A DNA stretch of 64,000 nt from assembly GCA_033032175.1 (NCBI GenBank), contig CM065321.1, positions 4,548,501 to 4,612,500 of the forward strand. Direction: 5' to 3'. The notes under the pieces are model-generated. The model was given only the letters and a program-made list of their open reading frames with translations, ran no database searches and was not told where the DNA came from. Shown here piece by piece: positions 57,814-64,000 of the stretch; position 1 is the stretch's first letter; the number at the start of each line of letters is the position of its first letter. The stretch comes from Saturnia japonica. Taxonomy: Eukaryota; Arthropoda; Insecta; Lepidoptera; Saturniidae. The translations under genes and the position numbers were made by a program.

Positions 57814-60800
57814 ATGGTAAATTTTTCGCATATATTCTTAAACTTTTATATACTAATTTAATGATAAACTCAATAAAATCTATAAAGTTTGGTTATGATA
57901 GCGTTATGATCATTACAATGCAAATATATGAAACTTTAAGATATTACAATATATATTTGTATTGAAACATTATTTTATTCTTATTATCACTTTGAAAGCG
58001 TTCTCTGTTTAAATAAAATATATGTACTTAAGTGTTTTCTAGCAAAGATTTTCTTTGTACAATATACAAGTTTAACCTGTAACCAGTCATTATTTTTAGT
58101 CGATATTAGCGTACAATGGTGGTGCAGTGGTTGCGATGAAGGGTCAAGATTGTGTCGCCATCGCGACGGACAAACGCTTTGGTATCCAAGCGCAAACTGT
58201 CTCCACTAACTTTCCCAAAGTGTTTCCCATGGGGCCAACACTGTATGTAGGCCTTCCTGGTCTTGCAACTGACACACAGACAGTGTTTCAAAGACTGAAA
58301 TTCAGGTAAAACTAAGTTGTTTCAGTAGGTATGCCTATACTAATTTTATATATTTACTAGCCATGCTCACGGCTGCCCACGCATGGACCACAGAATAACA
58401 TGTCATATCATTATAAAAATCATAGTTTCCATAAACTTTAATTTTTTTATTGAAGTATCTAAGCAGTAAAATTGAAAATCTATCCTGTAGTTTTTGAGTG
58501 GTGCACACTCAACAACTAACTTTTCATTTAGACTTTTCCAACATTCCAATATTTTTAATCAACATCAGTCCACTTGTGAATGAAGTTTACCCCCAAAATA
58601 TTGTCATTATTTCAGAAATTATACTTTTCATATATTTTGATATATTGTACATATGATTTCATAAATTTGTACATTTAAAGATTATTTCATTGGCTTGATA
58701 TGCAAAAATTGGTTTTGTAGTTGACACCATTCCTTGTTAAATATAGTTAAAGTGTGACAACTGAAAAGAAATTTTACATTTATAGCACACAATCTGTACT
58801 AAGACTTGTATACCTATTCACAAAGAATTAGATAGTGTCTTTACACAATACACTTGAATACTATTTATATAATATTTATGATACTCTTTACAGAATGAAT
58901 TTATATGAACTGAAAGAGAACAGGATTATGAGACCTAAAACCTTCTCTGCAATGCTGTCAAACCTGCTATATGAAAAGAGATTTGGACCATATTTCATTG
59001 AGCCAGTCATAGCTGGTCTTGATCCTTATGATAATAAACCTTATGTGTGTAATATGGATTTGGTAAGTTTTAATTTATATAATTGTATTTAAGAAACCAT
59101 TTTGTCTAGATCAAGGCTGCCCAAACCCTGGCCCACAGGTCTATTATGAAACTATCTTTAACTGAAAAACTAATCCATTTTATAATATCCATCTATTTAT
59201 GTCTACATGGATACAAAATTATGATAAATTAATTGGTCAGCCTTACTCTAGATTAGGGCTGTCCAAAGCATGTGGCCTGCGGCTTTTATATGTGCAGTTT
59301 GTGACATGTTTTGATCTAACAAAAATATTAAAATTTCCTTCTATAAAATTTCTTAAAGTTAATGTTGCTATTGAAAATAATAATGACATCCTTATATTTT
59401 TATTTTTTAATAAATTTAAGTAGGTATATTTTTCTGCAGCTCTCGAATCTATTTAATTATTGTCATTGGCCCAAGATCGTATCTAATTTGGACAGCCCTG
59501 GTCTAAATTATGCAAATTAGCTATGAGCTTTATCAGCTATTTCTGGCAACGGCTATCTAGCGATATTTGGTTTCAATACCGGTATTGATATCCGTTGCCA
59601 AATATCGATACCAAAGCAAGTTTTCCACTATCTAATACGCGCATCATTTTCGTTCGTAATCGATAATGTAAATATGCTACTTGCCGTATCGATACTGTCA
59701 GTCTAACTAAACTACTAAAGTACCTCACGACCTTGCCAGTCACGACCTTATGTCTATCTGTCTATGCTACAAAGTTTAACAATATAGCCTTTCATAGGTC
59801 AAACTATAATGAACGGATTTCGTCAACATAATTGACTATTATTGTTTGATTTTCCAAACCTTATTACAGTTATGCCTTAGCGTTATAGAAATTAGGTCGT
59901 CTTTGGTTTATATTAATATTAGTAAAATTTTACTGGATTTGAACCGCTAGCCAATATTCGCTCCTTCTTTGTTTTGCACGTAAGGAATCGCTTAGAAAGT
60001 GAAAAGAAGGCATAATTATTTTGGTTATTATGGATATTATTGTTCGTTTGGTTACCAACATAGTGAAACTAGAATCGCTGAAATAACCAGCTATTGTGAT
60101 AATGTAAGTTGGTTGACAGCGTCGCGTCATTTTCAGTTGTTAGTACTGTTGTTGTTGTTGTTATCTGATAGCCGTTGTTAGCTATATCAATACCGATACG
60201 GTACGTTAGAGGCATGTCAACCGTTTTCAGTTACGTAGCACATGCTTAATGCAAATACATGGTCCAAACTTCACATTTACACACAAAAAGTGACAGGTGC
60301 AGATCTAGAATATATGTTCAAAGGGGTCATGGTAATTGGGAATTACATTTACTTTAGGGGGTTCCCCTCTTAGATCCAAGTGACCAAAGATTATTAAGAT
60401 ATATAGGATTGTAGTGATATATGTTATTTAACAGAGTTAAACTTACCAGGAAACCATAAATAAAAATAGAAAGCAGATATTGTGGTTGTGAAATATCATT
60501 CTGAAATAAATACTGAACTACCTACTATTAATTTATGCTCTTATTTTATTTTATTTATTTTGGCTCACTAACATAACATAGCGTTATACATAAATGTAAC
60601 AGTTCTTGTCGAGAAATAAGTTTAAAAATATTTTTACAGATTGGCTGCCCCAATGAACCTGAAGATTTTGTAGTCTCGGGAACATGCTCAGAACAACTGT
60701 ACGGAATGTGTGAAGCTCTTTGGGAGCCCAATCTGAAGCCTGATGAACTGTTTGAAACTATCTCACAGGTATATTTTCCCTTGGTGAATGGTGTTTAATT

Positions 60801-61691
60801 TAAATATGGGAAATATGCCTACCAAGAAAAACTTCAGGCAAAACAAAATAACTACATGAGGTCTGCAAACATTGATCTACCTCTTCCAGTAGACAATAAC
60901 TAGATCACAGGGCAAACCAATAAAATATTATGTAATCAATAACCATAATATTTGTCAAAATACTAAAAGAGCATTTCCTTAAAGGCAGTGTGAAGTTATT
61001 TACAATAAAGTTTGACAAGCATTTAAAAATCATTGAGGTACGTAGTATGTAGTTGTGGAGTATAGGACCTTCCTCACTAAATAGGCGATAAAATTCACAA
61101 TGATTTTTTAAAATTTTGTTGGTAGTTCCAGAGATTAGCAGATTCAAACAATCATACAATCTCTTGAGCACTATGACATTAGTATAGTTAACATGTTACT
61201 AGTGTTGGTAAAATATAGATTGACAATCGATTAATTGATAGTCATTAGGACTATCAAATTATCAATTGTTGAAATCCAATAGATAATTCGATGTATTTTT
61301 CTGGAAACAATGCAGATTTCTGCGAATGACCTTTGATTTAACTCGTCCAGTTAGTAAGGTACGCAAGTTTCGCAACACGCGACGACCATTTTTTTTCTTT
61401 CGCCTTCGTTTCAGGGACTGGCTAATAGTTATTCTGTACTAAATAAATCGATTAATCGATTGTAATTTTTATTTCAAAAACCATTGATTAAGCGATTATA
61501 GTTTTTATTTCAAAAACCATTGATTAATTTTGATTGTCCAAAAACCCAACTTTTTACTAACACTATGTGTTACTGTACAGGCTCTAGTGAACGCAGCGGA
61601 TCGCGACGCGATCTCTGGTTGGGGAGCAGTTGTCTACATCATCGAGAAAGACAAAATTACAGAGAAGCACGTCAAAACGAGGATGGACTAG
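57814..61691 (+). CDS. Prosbeta3: Proteasome subunit beta type-3, five exons
   Basis: A non-catalytic subunit of the 20S proteasome beta ring (cytosol and nucleus). Exons: 57814-57816 (ATG alone), 58100-58305, 58894-59062, 60640-60768 and 61581-61691 including TAG. They total 618 nt, i.e. 205 residues, the usual length of animal PSMB3. All four introns are GT-AG and phases agree. The protein starts [16 protein letters not shown], without the Thr1 propeptide of active subunits, and continues [70 protein letters not shown] and [20 protein letters not shown]. Splitting after the initiator codon is unusual but unambiguous here. AATAAA lies 45 bp after the stop. Introns 2, 3 and 4 carry transposon pieces; the one in intron 4 reaches to 15 bp before exon 5. 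Confidence 0.97.
58357..58450 (-). mobile_element. Helitron-like terminal fragment in Prosbeta3 intron 2
   Basis: On the minus strand it ends GGGCAGCCGTGAGCATGG, CTAG, and the adjacent ATTATAAAAATCATAGTTTC matches the fragment at 36571-36660. Confidence 0.5.
59254..59500. mobile_element. hAT-type MITE in Prosbeta3 intron 3
   Basis: Ends TAGGGCTGTCCAAA (left) and, in complement, CAGGGCTGTCCAAA (right). Flanks CTCTAGAT and GTCTAAAT match at 6 of 8 positions, as expected for an aged 8-bp duplication. The interior has CATGTGGCCTGCGGC. A related half-end (AAGGCTGCCCAAACCCTGG) precedes it at about 59113. Confidence 0.75.
59525..60190. mobile_element. Candidate MITE or palindromic element in Prosbeta3 intron 3
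   Basis: Left AGCTATTTCTGGCAACGGCT, ATC and right (complement) AGCTAACAACGGCTATCAG are partial inverse copies. GATATTTGG..CCAAATATCG words add further palindromes at 59560-59615. Boundaries are approximate. Confidence 0.35.
61200..61565. mobile_element. hAT-type MITE abutting the last Prosbeta3 exon
   Basis: Ends TAGTGTTGGTAAAA at 61200 and, in complement, TAGTGTTAGTAAAA at 61565. Flanks CATGTTAC (61192-61199) and TGTGTTAC (61566-61573) share 6 of 8 bases. The interior is rich in ATCGATTAATCGATT and has an internal direct repeat (TTTATTTCAAAAACCATTGA twice, near 61470 and 61505). The right end lies 15 bp before exon 5. Confidence 0.8.
61555..61561 (+). promoter_or_regulatory. Predicted splice branch point from the MITE end
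   Basis: TACTAAC is the perfect branch-point consensus. The branch A (61560) is 20 nt before the end of the AG at 61579-61580. The heptamer lies entirely within the terminal inverted repeat of the MITE. Confidence 0.6.
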
Positions 61692-61736
61692 TTTTAAGTT
61701 TTTTAAGATATGTGGTATTTTCTCGCAATTTTTATC

Positions 61737-61742
61737 AATAAA
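61737..61742 (+). terminator. Poly-A signal of Prosbeta3
   Basis: AATAAA, 45 nt after the TAG stop. Confidence 0.8.
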
Positions 61743-62399
61743 ATGTACTAAAATGGTATTTAATTTTTGTATTCATCACGAGGGTAGGTATAACTCACTT
61801 AGCAGAAAGCTCAACTATAGTCGTACAAAGTCGCACGCGACCATCCTATGTTATACCGACGCTGGCGGGGATGAGATAGCACGCCTTTACTTCACTGCTA
61901 CACAGCTCACTAAAGTAAACTCTATGGTGTCTCAGCAGTGTTCTTAAAATAATTACCTACAGCCATTTGGTAGATAACCACGCACTAGAATTGCTCTCTG
62001 ACTGTTTCAGTAATAAGGAAATAATATTTTTTTGGCATAGCTTAATAAATCAAAAACATTTTTAAATTCTAGGAAGTGCTTAATATAATATTTCGTCATT
62101 AGTTATGAATTACGTGTTCACTCGCGACTATTGTGTACCGAAATTTATCTAGATTTCGGAGTGCACACCGTCTAGTCGCGTAATTTCGCGGCCGTTTGTA
62201 AGACGATATTCACGTACTACTGCTTACTTTTGTGTACTGTGACTGCGCGCTTACGTCACGCAATTGCCAGTTTCCTTTCCCCGCTACACAACCCGCGCCC
62301 GTTATCGTCTGAAGTTCCTGGCGAACTTGTAAGACTATATTTGTCACCCTTGACTGTACGCCTTAAGGCAGTAAATAAAAATTGAAACATATCATAACA
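61743..62399. other. Intergenic DNA after Prosbeta3
   Basis: GC-richer patches at 61780-61930 and 62110-62345 are unassigned. No gene is supported. Confidence 0.4.
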
Positions 62400-62660
62400 C
62401 AAATTGTTTTTCGCGGGATCTTGATGTGTCATTTGATGGTTTTATTAGAATTCGTAACATTTATTTGGCACTATAGGCTTTATAATGTAATATTGGTTGC
62501 ATTCTGTAGGATATAGTTTGGTTATTGTGTACAAGTGAAGTGAATTATAAATAACTGGAAGCATGAATTTTAAGTTGACACAAAAAGTCCCTGTACAATT
62601 TTAACATGAGGGCCGCAACGCCGACTTGTTAAAGCGTTTTTTGAACTCTGAAGATTAGAC
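62400..62660 (+). repeat. Dispersed repeat, family A copy
   Basis: TTTTTCGCGGGATCTTGATG, then AGTGAAGTGAATTATAAATA and AACTGGAAGCATGAATTTTA match 33960-34100 in order. Confidence 0.6.
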
Positions 62661-64000
62661 AAAAATTCTATCCATGTGAGTTTGGCATCATTGTAAATAC
62701 ACGTTGCTATTAAATAAGAATATAAATTTTACATTATTATTTTTAACACTGCAAGGGGAAATAAATGAAACAGTAAATAATGCAGAAACTTTATAAACCG
62801 AATATTTAAAAATAAGTTTCCAAATTTTTAGTACATATTATATATTTTTTGTCTTTACAAGAGTAGTAGTAATAGACTAGAAAAATTAACAATTCAACTG
62901 AGTCAGCTCATATGTCGATTACATTTTCGTTAACGAAGTTATCTACGTGTAACAAATACACGAATTATTACTTAACGGCTCGTTGGCGTCAATCGTCGCC
63001 TATGAATTTCGACCGCCACGGTTAAGCAGAACTGACAATACTGTAAATCGTCAATACAACAGTTGTTATTTATTAACCTTCAATAAAAATAGAAGTGAAA
63101 TAGTATTAAAAATATACGTAGTAGAGTCGACATGAATAAAACATAAAAAAATATAATTTTTTATTGAATGATTTCATTTTAATTCTTAATTTCACTTGTT
63201 AAATTGAAAAGTACCGAGACAAGAAAGACATAGGCATAGGGATGCGAAAATCGACAACACTCATCCCTAACTGAATAATATCAAAGTCACAAGTGATAAT
63301 GACACTACGTATGGAATAGTAACTCGTGGCGGTCAAAAATCAGCAAATACAAATAAAAACTAATTAAAAAATAAACCTACAGATTAAAAATATAACTATC
63401 GACCTAAACAATGGCAACACATATGACATATTTGGATCATTTCATGACTATGACATTGTTCAGGAATCTGCAGGCACGCGCGTGCGCATAACATACGAAA
63501 AAAATCCTCACTCTAGAGGGTAACAAGGTTACTTACAACCACCGATCACTCCGTTAACGACTTAATCGTCAAAGTAAAACGGAGTGACGGACTTTTATTC
63601 TGCAAAAAAAAATCTAATAATTAAGCAAATATATACCTATCACAAATGTATCCTTTGACAATGTAACTATACATTCAAAAGCATATTATTATGAAGCAAG
63701 TAGAGCCCTAGAATACAAAATACTGATCATTATAGATACGCATTATTTCGTAAACAGTCAAACAGTTATGCAATAAATATATCAGATATATAATATTAGT
63801 TACTTTACATGAGACTAACCCATATGTTAAGACGTTTCCTCGAAATTTCCTCGACCTCGACTCAACTGAGGTTACCTCACCTCACCTCAGATCACCTCAA
63901 GCAATCTTCGAAATTGATATTCTTAGTTATAACTCGGTTTTGTTTTGAGGAAATTTGGAGTATCATCGAATGAGGTTGAGTTGAGAAAAAATAGAATAGT
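62661..64000. other. Intergenic DNA with a CCTCA-rich end
   Basis: No gene is seen. At 63838-63990, CTCGACTCAACTGAGG and TTACCTCACCTCACCTCAGA are followed by TGAGGTTGAGTTGAG, an inverse relative, so the window ends in an unfinished palindromic element. Confidence 0.4.

Overview
The window is AT-rich nuclear DNA of an insect, almost certainly a moth or butterfly (Lepidoptera). Its dispersed repeats are ones I recognise from lepidopteran genomes: short Helitron-like copies with a terminal hairpin and a CTAG end, SINE-like tails, hAT-type MITEs and mariner elements. The host genes are typical insect genes. No bacterial, plasmid or CRISPR feature is visible.

Host genes are few. (1) At 2308-4533 (+) an intronless 741-codon gene encodes an unrecognised single-pass membrane protein with a signal peptide. 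(2) At 46538-47707 and 49901-51070 (both -) lie two tandem, intronless, full-length beta-ureidopropionase genes (pyd3/UPB1 family). Both keep the Glu119-Lys196-Cys233 catalytic triad and have matching TATA/initiator promoters. (3) At 57814-61691 (+) the five exons of proteasome subunit beta-3 (Prosbeta3/PSMB3) are complete, 205 codons in all.

The rest is dominated by mobile DNA. At 22666-28560 a mariner element of the DD41D type, with perfect 35-bp inverted ends, has been split by a decayed RNase H-bearing non-LTR retrotransposon (23265-27836); a perfect 15-bp target duplication marks the insertion. Two further DNA transposons with decayed transposases and clear inverted ends flank the pyd3 pair. 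One (42672-46452) sits inside the 3' untranslated region of the first pyd3 copy. The other (51552-53702) lies just upstream of the second copy's promoter. An 11-copy, 126-bp tandem array occupies 19785-21235, and diverged relatives of its unit occur in inverse orientation at 54993-55250. Several hAT MITEs are present, and one ends 15 bp before the last exon of Prosbeta3, where its inverted end supplies a perfect TACTAAC branch-point sequence.

The two pyd3 genes would act together in the last step of uracil breakdown, which yields beta-alanine (in insects also a precursor for cuticle tanning). Prosbeta3 is a housekeeping 20S proteasome subunit. The strongest observations concern transposons that reshaped host gene parts (3' UTR, branch point), the uneven divergence of the pyd3 pair, and two decayed transposon families I cannot name.
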